A stretch of 64,000 nucleotides of DNA from Rattus norvegicus (taxonomy: Eukaryota; Chordata; Mammalia; Rodentia; Muridae). Of the stretch, positions 45,686 to 56,397 are shown piece by piece. Under the pieces are notes generated by a model that had not been told where the DNA came from, ran no database searches, and worked only from the letters and a program-made list of their open reading frames with translations. The stretch spans positions 51,474,539 through 51,538,538 of the forward strand of contig NC_086026.1 in assembly GCF_036323735.1 (NCBI RefSeq), read 5' to 3'. The position numbers and the translations under genes were made by a program. Every line of letters starts with the position of its first letter. The stretch's first letter is position 1.

Positions 45686-46366
45686 TACAAGGAACTGAGC
45701 CTCTCAGCACTTCCCACTCCTGCTTCTGACCTCACCATGTCATAACCGAGGAGCAGACCTGGTCTCTTCCCATTGTTCACGCCTCTGCAAACAGAAGATC
45801 AGCCTTGCAACACCAGTGTCCCTCATGAATTTCCCATTGTGGGAATCCATAAAAGGTCTTCAAAGAGGGATGGAGATGCTAATAATTCACCCCCATGACT
45901 AAGTCACAGGGATTTTCACATAAGGAGAGAGGAGAGAGGCTTGGGGTTGAACAGAGTTTGAAGACCATCATTCCCTAAGGGGAGTTTAACTTTTAAAAGG
46001 CACAAGTATCTTGGTTAGCAAGTTAAATGGGGAAAACAAGGGCAGTCACTTACTGGGGCTGACATCAGACAACATGGGTGCTTCCTCTTTTCATTACGTT
46101 AATGTGTCCTGATATACAATCATACAGAAAGGGCATTTGACAGGGGAGTTACAGGCAGTGTTGGAGATGTTCAGTCCCTAACCATGAGCACTGAACTCAT
46201 GTCAACTTTATGCTGTGTCTCCTTTGGCTAAACAGTATTACCTCAAAACACTGTCCCTTCAGTGGAATTTTCTCACTGCTGGAAAGGAGTGAAGATCATC
46301 CCCAGTTTCATATAAATTTGTCTGGTTACATTATCCACTTAAAAATTTTTTACCACTTCCACACTG
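45686..46366. other. Unassigned sequence
   Basis: No gene or recognisable repeat is seen. Confidence 0.45.
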
Positions 46367-46500
46367 TTTTAATCAGGGTTCTTATTGCTATAATAAAACA
46401 CTGTGACCAGGGCAACTTATAAATGGGTTTATTTGGGGCTCACAGTTCCAGAAGGGTGAGCCTATCACCATCATGTTGGGTAGCACGGCAGCAGGCCAGC
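46367..46500 (+). mobile_element. Medium-reiterated repeat, 5' fragment
   Basis: 'aatcagggttcttattgcta' and 'gggtttatttggggctcaca' are the start of the family; the remainder is absent. Confidence 0.75.
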
Positions 46501-46659
46501 ATATGTATCATTTATTTGGTTAAGATTCTCAGCACTCTGAGGAGCAGTCAAGCAAGTCTGTCTCCTTCTTTCCATTAAATTGTAATATACAGTGTGTGCT
46601 TGTTCCTCTAAAGCCTTTTCTATAGGCACTTTAAGGACATCTATAGGTGATCTTAAAAA

Positions 46660-46673
46660 AAAAACAACCTGTG

Positions 46674-46721
<48 letters not shown>

Positions 46722-46845
46722 GTCAGGGACCAACCCGTGGGAGTTGATTCTCTCCTTCCAGCACTCGGATGCTAAGGGGTAAAGAACCCAGATCATCCTG
46801 CCTGGTAGCAAGCATCTTTATCTCATAGGCCCTCCCTCCATAGGG
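46660..46845 (-). mobile_element. B3 SINE with (TG)n
   Basis: A (TG)n (46676-46719) in the tail is followed by 'gggagttgattctctccttc' and the head in reverse. Confidence 0.8.
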
Positions 46846-47167
46846 GAATCTGTAAATAATTGTTTTGCTATTGCCTAAAGGTCATGGATGACTTTAAGAT
46901 GGTCCCTAACACAAGGAGGACCAGTTCTGAAGGCGCTGACCTTTGCAGCATGTTTCAGTACGAAACTCTTCCTCTGTGTGTACCAGAGGAGTGAGGCCTG
47001 ACCAGGGACAGCGGGAAAGCTCCTGACACTCACACACCTGAGAGTAGGATTCAGAGACACAGAGCAGGACAGGAAGGGAAGATGAACACGAGGAGGGAGC
47101 AAGCTAGAGCTTGGGGTCCAGTTGGACAGAAGCCTTTATCATCCCTGAAAGGATCAATTTTAAAAAA
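46846..47167. other. Unassigned sequence
   Basis: Nothing recognised. Confidence 0.45.
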
Positions 47168-47176
47168 ACAAATGTA

Positions 47177-47366
47177 GGGCTGGAGAGGTGGCTCAGTGGT
47201 TAGGAGCACCGACTGTTCTTCCAGAGGTCCTGAGTTCAATTCCCAGCAACCACCTGGTGGCTCACAACCATCTGTAATGGGATCTGATGCCCTCTTCTGG
47301 TATGTCTGAAGACAGCTACAGTATACTCATATATGTGAAATAAATCTTTAAATAAATAAATAAATG
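47177..47366 (+). mobile_element. B2 SINE carrying an intact CTCF-type core
   Basis: 'gggctggagaggtggctcag' through 'ccatctgtaatgggatctga' to a (AAAT)n tail is near consensus. aaatgta flanks it as a likely target-site duplication. The reverse of 47286-47301 reads accagaagagggcatc, the B2 CTCF motif. Confidence 0.96.
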
Positions 47367-47545
47367 TAACTGTTTTATTTATCTGTGTGTGCAAGCATGG
47401 GCCTGCAGGTGCCCTCAGATCCCCTGGAGGGATCTGAAGTTATAGGCAGTTGTATGCTACCTGAATTGGGTGTTGGGAACTGGACTTCAGTTCTCTACAA
47501 GGGCAGCAAGAGCTCGTAATTGCTGAGTCGTCTCTTTAGCCTCCG
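47367..47545 (-). mobile_element. B3/B2-type SINE, older
   Basis: It sits directly after the B2. The plus strand reads 'ttttatttatctgtgtgtgc' to 'gctgagtcgtctctttagcc'. Confidence 0.75.
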
Positions 47546-48162
47546 TAAGGCTCACCTTTGAGGTGAGACTGTCCTTCTTTGGACACTGGAGCCTTTCATT
47601 ATGGAGTCAAACAAAGAGCAGGCCTAGAATTTGGAGAAGCTGAAGAAGATCAGACAGGAAATTCAGGTGCTGTGGGCCAGCGGCTGTCTTGAACCAACCA
47701 AGTTATGAGGCAACGGCTGAACAACTTCCTCTTGCCAAGGCCTAAGGAAGGCCACTGCCACACTTCCACCTTCTAAGCCTCACAGGAGACCATTGAGGCT
47801 GAAACTAACTAGGAAAGGTGCTGTGGGAGCCACCCCTGTGACTTGGAAATCCCACTGAAATGGGAGGTTCTCACGTCAGTAATAAAAATCGAGAGCTATA
47901 GACACAGCGGTCCTCTGAGGAATGTCATTGCACCAAGTGGTTATATCTGTGACGCAAAAGATTAAATCGGGGATCTGGGCCTTCATTCTAAGGAGCAATG
48001 AGGGAAACAAGCAACTGAAGGGTAAAATAATCACGGGGAGAGGAGAGCACTGATGAGCCCAAAGACAAGCAACTAAGAAAATTCAGTGAGTTCGAGGTTG
48101 GAACCTCAGGCGCTTGTGTTCCTGCCTCGATGTATGTGGAACGTTGCTGGTTTTGGTGTCTT
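47546..48162. other. Unassigned sequence
   Basis: No gene or recognisable repeat is seen. Confidence 0.45.
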
Positions 48163-48282
48163 AATTTGAGATAGGGTCTCACGCCTATCAGGGTAGCCCT
48201 AAACTCCTGTGTGACCAAGGATGACATTGAACTTCTGATTCTCCGGCCTCTACTGCCCAAGTCCTAGGGCCCTGGGCACTCG
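48163..48282 (-). mobile_element. B1-like SINE, diverged
   Basis: 'ttgagatagggtctcacgcc' and 'ggtagccctaaactcctgtg' are a decayed reverse B1. Confidence 0.65.
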
Positions 48283-48831
48283 TTACTCTTAGTTTTGCTA
48301 TAATAAAAGTCTGATAATGGAATTTTACTTCTCAGTGCTGGAGCAAAGAGCCTGGTCCGGCCTCCCGAATGGGATCTTGAACGTTTTATTCCAGACATGA
48401 GTGTCGGTCCCCAGAAGGATTGGGAAAGGGGAGGGGCCGCAGATCTCTGGAAATTTCCTGATGGGGTTTATAGCACTGACTTCACTGTCGGATGGGAACT
48501 AAGTTGGGACTTCTTAAGCTTTTTAACTTGTAGCCTCTTTCCACCAGAGAATTTTTATGTGGCCTAGAGTATACGGGTATAAAAAACAGACATATAAACC
48601 AAGTATTTGATGATAATAAATCATAAAGAAATTCACTTAAAACAATAGTTGGCTTAGAACAATTGGTTTAGATAGAATTTTATTACTTATTGAAGTAGCA
48701 AGCGTTTATACGAATGATATAGATGTACCTACTTATTCTTATATATAATTAATAATTAAATCTAGGCTGAACATTTGATCCTGGGAGCATCTTTGGTGCT
48801 CTCCAAAGCTGACTGATACTTCACTTTTACT
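48283..48831. other. Unassigned sequence, possibly an old repeat near 48500-48780
   Basis: The AT-rich part ('ataaaccaagtatttgatga', 'taataaatcataaagaaatt') resembles an old dispersed repeat I cannot name. Confidence 0.35.
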
Positions 48832-49040
48832 TACAGGTTTTATTTATGTATAAGAGTGTGTGTCTGTGTGAGTGTGTGCTACCTATGCTCAGGTGCTTGT
48901 GGAGGTCTGAAGAGAGTGTCAGGGTCCCTGAAGCTGGAGTTACAGGAAGGTGTGAGCCACCCAGCCTGGATGCTCGGCGGCAAACTTGTGTCCTTTCGAA
49001 GAGCGGTAAGCGCTCGACCACTGAACCTTCTCTCCAGCCC
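48832..49040 (-). mobile_element. B3-type SINE
   Basis: 'ttacaggttttatttatgta', 'ggaggtctgaagagagtgtc' and 'cactgaaccttctctccagc' read as a reverse B3. Confidence 0.8.
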
Positions 49041-50271
49041 TGAGTTTGGTTTTAGACTCATCAACCCTGAGAGGGTTGCTCTGCATAAATATACATTTAG
49101 GGCTATTCAGGAAATAGTTAACGATTCTGTTCTAATCCTGAATTTATTTCACAATTTTTAAAACGCTCAGGTCGGCATACCAAACAGCAACTTTTGAAAT
49201 CAAACGTTTTGACACACACCAACTGGAAGATGTACTAGTTTGATATTTACCTGCTGAGTAGTGACAACAGAAAAGCACCAGAAGTCTTGGCTTCCCATCG
49301 ACCATTAGGATCAGAGGAGAAGACTCGGCATGCACTGTAAACGCTATGGTTCTAAGACACGGTATGCTAGAAGCTGAGCTGAGGTGTTCAGGCCTGTTTG
49401 CAGGCACTTGCAGCATGGGCAGGCCCTGTGCAAAGTACCTGTTTGGAGCATCCAGACCCAAGGCTGGAGTCAGCTTGCACACTGCAACCTGGGGTAAGCA
49501 CGTCCAGAAACACCCCAGTCAGACTGAGCAAGAAAAGTGGAAAATAGAAATCGGTACTATACTGTGCTAAGGAACTACAAGTGTGCATTGTATAGGTGCT
49601 GGCATGAACAGGGGACTGTTCCAACAAATTCATGACAAAAATTGTATAAATTAAACCAAACCAAAAAATCCAAAGAGGAACAAAATCCTTGAAAAATGAT
49701 GCATGGAGTCTGAAGAAAACAATTGACAACTTAGAAAGGTTCCTCTCTTAAAAGACTAAACTCGCTCTGTGCTTTTAGGCCACTGTGAGGTGCGGGCTTT
49801 GCCCCACGTAGGCTCCTGGCATGATCTTTTGCCTGACCACACCCAGAAAGAGCCATGTGACCACTGACTGGTCTGAACAAAGAACACACCTCGCCTTAGT
49901 CACAGCCGGGAAACCCGGTGACCTTTGAACCACATGGGAAAGAGACGAGACGAGACGGGGAGCTACACAGTGAAATCCTGTCCAAAAAATAAACACATCC
50001 CCCTCACATACTCGTGGGCGAACAACAACAAACTACAGCTCTCAGGCTCGCTTTTGGGGAGGTGAAGATGTCTTAGAAAGGCAGGAAATGCAGTCCCAAG
50101 AAAGACAAGTCATTCAGGTGCTATTAACCTGAATTCAACCTTTTTTCCTTATGACTCATCATTAGGGCAATGACACATTGGGGTAGATCTTTTAGCCAGC
50201 GAGTGCATCGAAACATTGTGTCACCACATACAGAACTCTGTAAACCAACAAAGCAAAACTGGGCATGGGTG
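49041..50271. other. Unassigned sequence
   Basis: No gene or recognisable repeat is seen. A small (GAGAC)n lies near 49941. Confidence 0.45.
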
Positions 50272-50408
50272 GTGGGTTGACTACTCTTCTGTCAACTTGA
50301 CACAAGCTAGGGTAATTTTGGAAGAGGGGACACCAACTGAAGAAATGCCCCCATCAGACTGGTCTGTGGTGTGTTTTCTTGATTGATGATTTATGGGAGA
50401 GGGCCCAG

Positions 50409-50580
50409 CTCACTGTGTGGATGCTGCCCCTGGGCTGGTGGTCCTGGGTTTGCTCACTGTGGGGGGTGCTGCCCCTGGGCTGGTGGTCCTGGGTTTGCTC
50501 ACTGTGTGGATGCTGCCCCTGGGCTGGTGGTCCTGGGTTTGCTCACTGTGTGGATGCTGCCCCTGGGCTGGTGGTCCTGA
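50409..50580 (+). repeat. Minisatellite: 44-bp unit, about 3.9 copies
   Basis: Units start ctcactgtgtggatgctgcc at 50409, 50453, 50498 and 50542. Copies 1, 3 and 4 are identical as far as they go; copy 2 has a small G-rich change and is 45 bp. The array grew inside the dispersed repeat. Confidence 0.95.
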
Positions 50581-50695
50581 GGTTTTTTTTTTTTGTTTTT
50601 TTTTTTTGGTTTTTTTTTTTCCCCGGAGCTGGGGACCGAACCTAGGGCCTTGCCTAAAGGCAAGTGCTCTACCACTGAGCTAAATCCCCAACCCC
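50581..50695 (-). mobile_element. ID SINE with long A-rich tail
   Basis: The plus strand reads a T-rich tail, then 'agctggggaccgaacctagg' and 'gctctaccactgagctaaat' to ccccaacccc. ggtcctga is duplicated at 50573-50580 and 50696-50703, so the ID inserted at the end of the minisatellite array. Confidence 0.95.
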
Positions 50696-50880
50696 GGTCC
50701 TGAGTTCTATAACGAAGTTTCTGAATAAGCTGTGAGGAAGGAGCAAGCCAGTAAGCAGTGCTCCTCCACCGCCTGCCTCTGCAGCAGCTCCTGGCTCCAG
50801 GTTCCAGCCCTGACTTTTCTCCGTAACAACAGTGTAGATGACAAGCGGCTTTGGGTCTTTAATCATAACAACAGAGAGCC

Positions 50881-50962
50881 TGGCTAAAACTGTGACACAT
50901 GTGACCCCAGCACTCAGGAGGCAGAACTGATGCAAGTTCAAGGTCAGCCTGTTCTACACTGA
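50881..50962 (+). mobile_element. B1 SINE fragment
   Basis: 'gaccccagcactcaggaggc' and 'caaggtcagcctgttctaca' are B1 landmarks. Confidence 0.75.
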
Positions 50963-50997
50963 GGATCCAGCCCATTTGGGGAGATTTACATAAGCAA

Positions 50998-50998
50998 A

Positions 50999-51044
<46 letters not shown>

Positions 51045-51072
51045 GATAATAATAACAATAATAATAATAATT
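50998..51072 (+). repeat. (ACT)n/(AAT)n trinucleotide microsatellite
   Basis: About 15 ACT units, then AAT-rich units. Confidence 0.95.
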
Positions 51073-51317
51073 TGGTTTTTATAAAAACCAAAAGCCATGA
51101 ACATATATAGTACGGAAAAGATGTAAAAATCTGTGTTTTTTAAAAAGGTGTTTACCTGTATTACTCACTAAAAATGCAAACTGATCCACTTTAATGCCCT
51201 GAGAATAAAGACTGGCAATACTGTGGGGAAAGCTGAATTCTCACACTAGTAGTGGGGCTCTAAAACAATACAACTGCTCAGGAATCCAGTTGACAATTTC
51301 TTATAAGAAATCAGACA

Positions 51318-51508
51318 TAGGGCCTGGAGAGACAGCTCAGCACGTGAGAGCACTGTCTGTCCTTCCAGGGGACACAGTTCAATTCCCAGCACTCATACAG
51401 AGGCTCGCAACTGTCTGTAACTCCAGATGCAGGGGTCGCCATGCCCTTGAGCACTGCGTGTTCAGACACACAGGCAAAACATCTGCACACAAACAAAACA
51501 ATTTAAAA
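51318..51508 (+). mobile_element. B2/B3-type SINE
   Basis: 'ggcctggagagacagctcag' and 'ctgtctgtaactccagatgc' with 'aaacaaaacaatttaaaaag' at the tail. Confidence 0.87.
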
Positions 51509-51548
51509 AGTTTAGACAGATATCTTCCCTACCTGCACTGAGGTAAGC

Positions 51549-51700
51549 AGGCTGGTGGAGCATGCTTCTAATCCCAGCACGTGGGAGGCAGAGACAGGTA
51601 GATAGATCTATGAGTGTGAGGCCAGCCTGGTCTACAGAGTGAGTTCCAGAAGAGCCAAGGCTACACAGAGAAATCTTGTCTCAAAAACTAAAACAAGAAC
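51549..51700 (+). mobile_element. B1 SINE
   Basis: 'gctggtggagcatgcttcta', 'gtgtgaggccagcctggtct' and 'agaaatcttgtctcaaaaac' follow B1 over its full length. Confidence 0.93.
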
Positions 51701-51923
51701 AAACTTTAAAATGTCCTAAAACCCACAACAGAGAACTGACTGGGCTGTTCCCTGCCATGGGCAGGCCTCTCCAGTCTTAGCTTTTGCCAAATAAACTTCT
51801 GCTCCAGCTGCCAGTATCGCTCAACTAAATTCTTCAAGGAGAAAGAAATAAGCAAGAAACCCTGAGAACATCATGATGCCATGATCCCAATACATATTGA
51901 TCAGTAAAAAATGAAAACATGTT

Positions 51924-52090
51924 AGGGTGGGGGGGTGGCACATGCCTTTTAATTCTAGTTCTCTGGAGGCAGGTCTTTGTGAGTTCAAGGCCAGCCTGGC
52001 CTACAGAGCAAGTTCCGGGATGACCAGAGTTACTCCTAGAAACCATCTTGAAAAACAAAACAAAACAAAAAAAACCAAAACAAACAAATA
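51924..52090 (+). mobile_element. B1 SINE
   Basis: 'gtggcacatgccttttaatt', 'caaggccagcctggcctaca' and an A-rich (AAAAC)n tail. Confidence 0.9.
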
Positions 52091-52640
52091 GCAACAAAGT
52101 ATGAAATGAAAACACAGGTTCACACAATGGTTTGTTCACAAATGTCTTAGTAGCTTTATTCAAAATATTCCCACACTAGAAATAACCCAAATATCTATCA
52201 AGAGATACACAGATTAGCCAATAGTAGTATATTACTTAGTATAATAAGTATATCATAATAGGAATACTGCTCACCCAGAAAAAGGAACAAGCTATTGATA
52301 AATACAACAGCACACATGTCGAAACATGTTAAGCTAAATAAAACTTCAACACAGGAGTGTACCTCATCTGACACAGTCCTGAACTTCAATGAAATAACAG
52401 AACAGACAAAATTAATCCTGAGAGATAGAGTAGATGAATGACTACCTGGGGTGCATGAGGGGGGAGGGGGTGACCCACTGACTGCAGAAGGAGACAGTGC
52501 ATGTGCTGGTGGACGATCTGCTCTGTCTTGACTGGGACTGATGTTGGCACTGGTATAGAAATGTCAAGGCTGAACTGTACAGTTAGGACGGGCACATTTA
52601 ACTGTATGAAAGCAGTCACACAGCCAGAGCAGAAGAGTCA

Positions 52641-53819
52641 GAGCCCAGTGCCCACCCTAATAGACGGAAGTGCACTAAGTTTCTATTTGTTTCTTTAGCA
52701 GCATGCGGGTCAGATTTTCATCCAATGAATGGCTGAGTAAAATTGTAATATTCAAAGAGACAGCCACAGACATGGAGATTAACAAAAGCCATGCAATAAG
52801 CTGGTTCCACCAGAGGGCACGCACAGCTTCAAGCCAAATGACTAACTTCTGATAGACAGCATCCCACTGTCAGGTGGTTATCTCTGAGGGATGGGACGCT
52901 GTCCAGGTAGTCGAACCCAAGTCTGACCAGGGGGCTAAATCAAATGTTAGGTCTCTTACCAACTTTAAGAAAATCTCATTATAAAAAGGCAAATGGTTAC
53001 AAGTTCATTACAAGGATTTGACAGATTCAACTTAGGAGTTCACTGTTAAAGAAACCGGAATATAGCTTATTTTTAAACTCTATTGCACTTAGAATTAATA
53101 CAAACTTTCAACTTGACGTCAGAGGTTAGGAAGAAGGCATTTTTGTCAGGCTGGGGATGACTCTAGGGGCCTTAAACCTGCCATGCACACACCCCTCCAT
53201 TAGGTTACTTCCTGGCCCTGAACAATTATCTATGCGGTATCTTCTTCACAAAGCAAATACTTATTAAAACAAGTTTCTATGAATACTTTTCCTCCTATAC
53301 CAAACCCTGGTAAAGCCTGGGTCATACATTTCCTGTCCTTCTTACATTTATTCTATTTTAGGGTGAAGACGGGCTTCTATTTTGTCTCTCAATTTTACTA
53401 TAGGCTGGTTTATGACACATTTTTACAGAGCGCTGCAGTGACAGAAATACTAGAAATTTCACCTCATTAGAGAAAATGCACAGTGAGCAGTGTGCTCTTT
53501 TCAATCTTACGTACATATTTCAGTAACTCATCTCTTTTTCACCCTCCAGCATGAGGGGAAAGCAGGCTCCTCCACCGGACTCCTACCGAGGGCCTAGCAG
53601 AAGACTGACCTCGATTATCAAGGAACCCAGAAAACAGTAGCCACCGTACTTGATCCCATTGGGCAGCAGTGACTCATCCCCGGGAGGGAGAAGGCAAGGC
53701 TGCAAATGCCACCTGCTCTGACTCACATTTCCCAACTCGAGGCTCTCAGGGACTCCTGAGGTGAGGCTGATGGCTAACCACTCACGTATCTCTGAAATTT
53801 TATTTAGCTATTCTTTAGT

Positions 53820-53820
<1 letters not shown>
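52641..53820. other. Unassigned sequence with a CTCF-type motif
   Basis: No gene or recognisable repeat is seen. The CTCF core match is listed separately. Confidence 0.45.
52807..52820 (+). promoter_or_regulatory. CTCF core motif match
   Basis: CCACCAGAGGGCAC fits the CTCF consensus CCASYAGRKGGCRS at all 14 positions. It lies outside any SINE I recognise, about 3 kb beyond the end of Sc5d. Binding is inferred. Confidence 0.5.

Positions 53821-53861
<41 letters not shown>
53821..53861 (+). repeat. (CA)n microsatellite
   Basis: A pure (AC) tract of about 40 bp. Confidence 0.97.
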
Positions 53862-53866
<5 letters not shown>

Positions 53867-54290
53867 CTGCATTTTATCATATCCTCTCTGCCATTCTCAT
53901 GCCTGCCTTTTCCCCAGGCCCCTCCTCATCCCTCTCCAATCTATATTCTTTTTCTTTGTAAGCCAGAGTCTAATCAGAGCAGGCCCTGGTCTGTGCAGAA
54001 TCTCTAAGTGCAAAAGTAAGTTAGAGATCGCACCACTGCAAACAGACTCTTCCTTCCCTAGCAATCATGAACTGTCAAAAGCTCCCAGCTAGAGGTGGGA
54101 CCCTCTGAGCCCCTTACCCCATCCATCCTGGAATGCTGACTGGCTGGATTATGTGCAAACACAGCTACAGTGAGTTCACAAGCTCAAAGGCCCCTCATGT
54201 CCAGCATCTTGCAGCATCTTCCCTGGTCTCTGCTCTCAATCTACTTGCCGCCTCTTTCTTAGTGGTTGGGGCGATCAAGATGTCCTATTC

Positions 54291-54293
<3 letters not shown>
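53862..54293. other. Unassigned sequence
   Basis: Nothing recognised. Confidence 0.45.

Positions 54294-54336
<43 letters not shown>
54294..54336 (+). repeat. (GT)n microsatellite
   Basis: A pure GT tract of about 42 bp. Confidence 0.97.
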
Positions 54337-54338
<2 letters not shown>

Positions 54339-55142
54339 CCAGCACACTTGCACGTACCATTTCTTGACCTACTATCAAACAGTGTATCTTAAGGATCATT
54401 TGCATGCACAGTGCACTGCTAAGTGTTAGGTGTCAGATTCACCCAACGTTCTCATCAGTCCATGTCTTAGTGATGCTGATGTACTCAAAACCCAGGGTCC
54501 TGGTGGGTGGTATATCCAGGAAAAAGGGCGTCTAGATTCTTACATGGAACCTCTTTACTTCCTGTTTCCACTTCCTCAGAGCATTTGATAAAGTCAACAA
54601 ACAAATGGGAAGGAGATGGCTGTAGTGACTGACATTTGCGTCCAGTGCTGTGTGACTCTGAGCATGTGGGATGCTCTGTTTTTATAACCCGTATCATCTC
54701 TGTGCCTTCAAGGTGACCCCCGTGGATACAAGGGATGCTTTGTGCTATAACATTTATGTGGATGAGAGCAGTCATGATCAACTTTTATTGTTTTTTTTTT
54801 TTTTTTTGCATAAGTAGCCATTAGAATATCTTTATACAAACATCTTCTCCCCTCGCAAATGCACTTAGCTCAAAACACCCACCTTTTTTCATGTTTTTCT
54901 GCGGAGGCAGTGGAGAGAGAGGAGATGGGAGATGAGGTTTGAAAGTGTTCCTCAGGTAGACTAAAGTACTTGGCGATTATTCCCTTCATTAAGAAAGTCA
55001 GCTTTGTAACTGAGAATCCATTAAAAGTACAGTGTGTCCACTTTATTAAAAAAGGTGTCACCTGGGTGCCACAAGCTCATGTCTAGCATTATCCATTCAT
55101 TGCTGCAGGGTTTTTAAACAGTGTTTCAAATGACACACACCA
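54337..55142. other. Unassigned sequence, possibly distal Sc5d 3' UTR
   Basis: It contains a T18 run (54791-54808) and repeat-free DNA. It could be transcribed in a long Sc5d isoform, but only hexamer signals suggest this. Confidence 0.35.
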
Positions 55143-55283
55143 AGCTGGGCAGTGTGGTGCACACCTTTAATCCCAGCAGAGGCAGGCAGAGCTCTGAGTC
55201 AGAAGCCAGCCCAGTCTACAGAGTTCCAAGACAGCCAGGGCTATACAGAGAAACCCTGTCTCGAAAAACAAAAAAATAAAAAA
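55143..55283 (+). mobile_element. B1 SINE
   Basis: 'gctgggcagtgtggtgcaca', 'gccagcccagtctacagagt' and 'aaccctgtctcgaaaaacaa' define a B1, with a small deletion in its left part. Confidence 0.93.
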
Positions 55284-55339
55284 GGTGACACTCACCAAGA
55301 TCTTGAATTAAATAATCTCCTGTCTGGACTCGTGGAAGA

Positions 55340-55941
55340 GCTGAATAATAAATTACCATTTATTTATTATTAAAATCTGATAATGCCCCAGAGAGTAAGG
55401 TGCCTATTATAGGAAGAAAATATAATCTTATTACACCAGCCATTAAGTAAATCATATACATTGCCACTCATGTATCATATCAGCCTGCTTGGACTGCTGT
55501 TCCTTCGTGGATGAAGTCCTGCAAGTCCCAGCCCTGCTGTAGAGCCAGCCGCTCCCTGACTGGAGCGTCTCCATGGTCGGCTTTCCTGGCTAATCTCAGT
55601 ATTGTTAAGCACAATGGTTATTTTTTCCTTAATGAATATGAGTGGATTAAGGCAAAGGGACACAGACCAGCTTCTTCCTATCATATTGAAAGATGTTGTT
55701 GGGGCTGTACAGGCTGCAGACCAGCTGGCTGGAAAGACACAAGTTGTCCCCGGACCAATGTCGGACAATTAACCAAGAGATTACAGTGCTGCCAGGGTCT
55801 TCCCGATGTTGACTGTCAGGACCTTTCCTCAGCGCAACACTCAAGCACTCTGACATTCAAATGGCACCACTTATTCGCTATGTATCTCGACTGTGTGCAG
55901 ATTACTTTTTTATTTAAAATAGTTAATGATTGGGAAATCAT
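55340..55941 (-). other. Sc5d: Probable 3' UTR of Sc5d
   Basis: After the stop codon, the minus strand reads on through repeat-free sequence to overlapping AATAAA signals (plus-strand TTTATT at 55359-55364 and 55363-55368), giving a 3' UTR of about 600 nt. An AATAAA only 28 nt past the stop (55914-55909) is probably too close to be the main signal. A further AATAAA near 55041-55046 and repeat-free DNA down to about 54.8 kb allow a longer isoform. The end is inferred from signals only. Confidence 0.5.
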
Positions 55942-56397
55942 CTACTCGTTCTTTGTAAACTCCCCATTGCATAATTTTTTGCTTTTGCAGCCATTTTCTG
56001 CAAGGCTGTTGGATTCTTTTTCTGTCATGTTCTTCACGTAACTATGTGGTCCTTTCCCTTCGAAAGAGGAAGGATGTTTAAAAGAGCCTCCGATTCTATC
56101 CCACAGTGTGAAGTACTGCCCATAGTTATAGTCAAAGAGCATGTGGTGGTCTGTGTGATGAGCCGACCCGTTAATGAACGGCCTGAAGATCTGGGGAACC
56201 CGGAAGTCGCCATCATGAATAGAAATTGTCCAGACATTAACCAAGACATATAAACCTAAGTAGACCACCTTGTGCAGCGGGAAGACAAAGGGGTAGATAT
56301 GGTAAGGCAGACTCTGAAGGAAGCCGTCCACAGGGTGAAAAGCATGACTTGCGAACGGCGTGGGGATCTTCCAAATATGATGAGGTTTATGTATGTG
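55942..56397 (-). CDS. Sc5d: Sc5d exon 5 (last coding exon)
   Basis: The acceptor is tttcttcctcag before CACATACATAAACC. The exon encodes residues 149-299 and the stop. It holds the second motif HKPHH (151-155), the conserved IWKIPTPFASHAFHP stretch, the third motif HHTDHH (228-233) and the FDYNYGQYFTLWDRIGGSF block typical of the family. The C-terminal tail after about residue 260 is polar and variable. The preceding intron is short (313 bp). Confidence 0.96.
   Translation of the reverse strand, partial: HIHKPHHIWKIPTPFASHAFHPVDGFLQSLPYHIYPFVFPLHKVVYLGLYVLVNVWTISIHDGDFRVPQIFRPFINGSAHHTDHHMLFDYNYGQYFTLWDRIGGSFKHPSSFEGKGPHSYVKNMTEKESNSLAENGCKSKKLCNGEFTKNE

Larger units (their letters stand above)
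50275..50880 (-). mobile_element. Medium-reiterated repeat with internal minisatellite and ID insertion
   Basis: 'tctgtcaacttgacacaagc' to 'agaaatgcccccatcagact' begins the reverse repeat, and 'tgagttctataacgaagttt' and 'aaggagcaagccagtaagca' end it. Between them lie a 44-bp tandem array derived from the repeat's own sequence and an ID element. Confidence 0.85.
51120..52640 (+). mobile_element. Old L1 (L1M-type) 3' half interrupted by SINEs
   Basis: Pieces in L1 order: 51120-51310 ('aatacaactgctcaggaatc', 'cagttgacaatttcttataa'), then 52139-52630 ('tagtagctttattcaaaata', 'aatatctatcaagagataca', 'agaaaaaggaacaagctatt', 'ctgaactgtacagttaggac'). The intervening DNA holds one B2/B3 and two B1 elements. 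Frames are destroyed. Confidence 0.7.
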
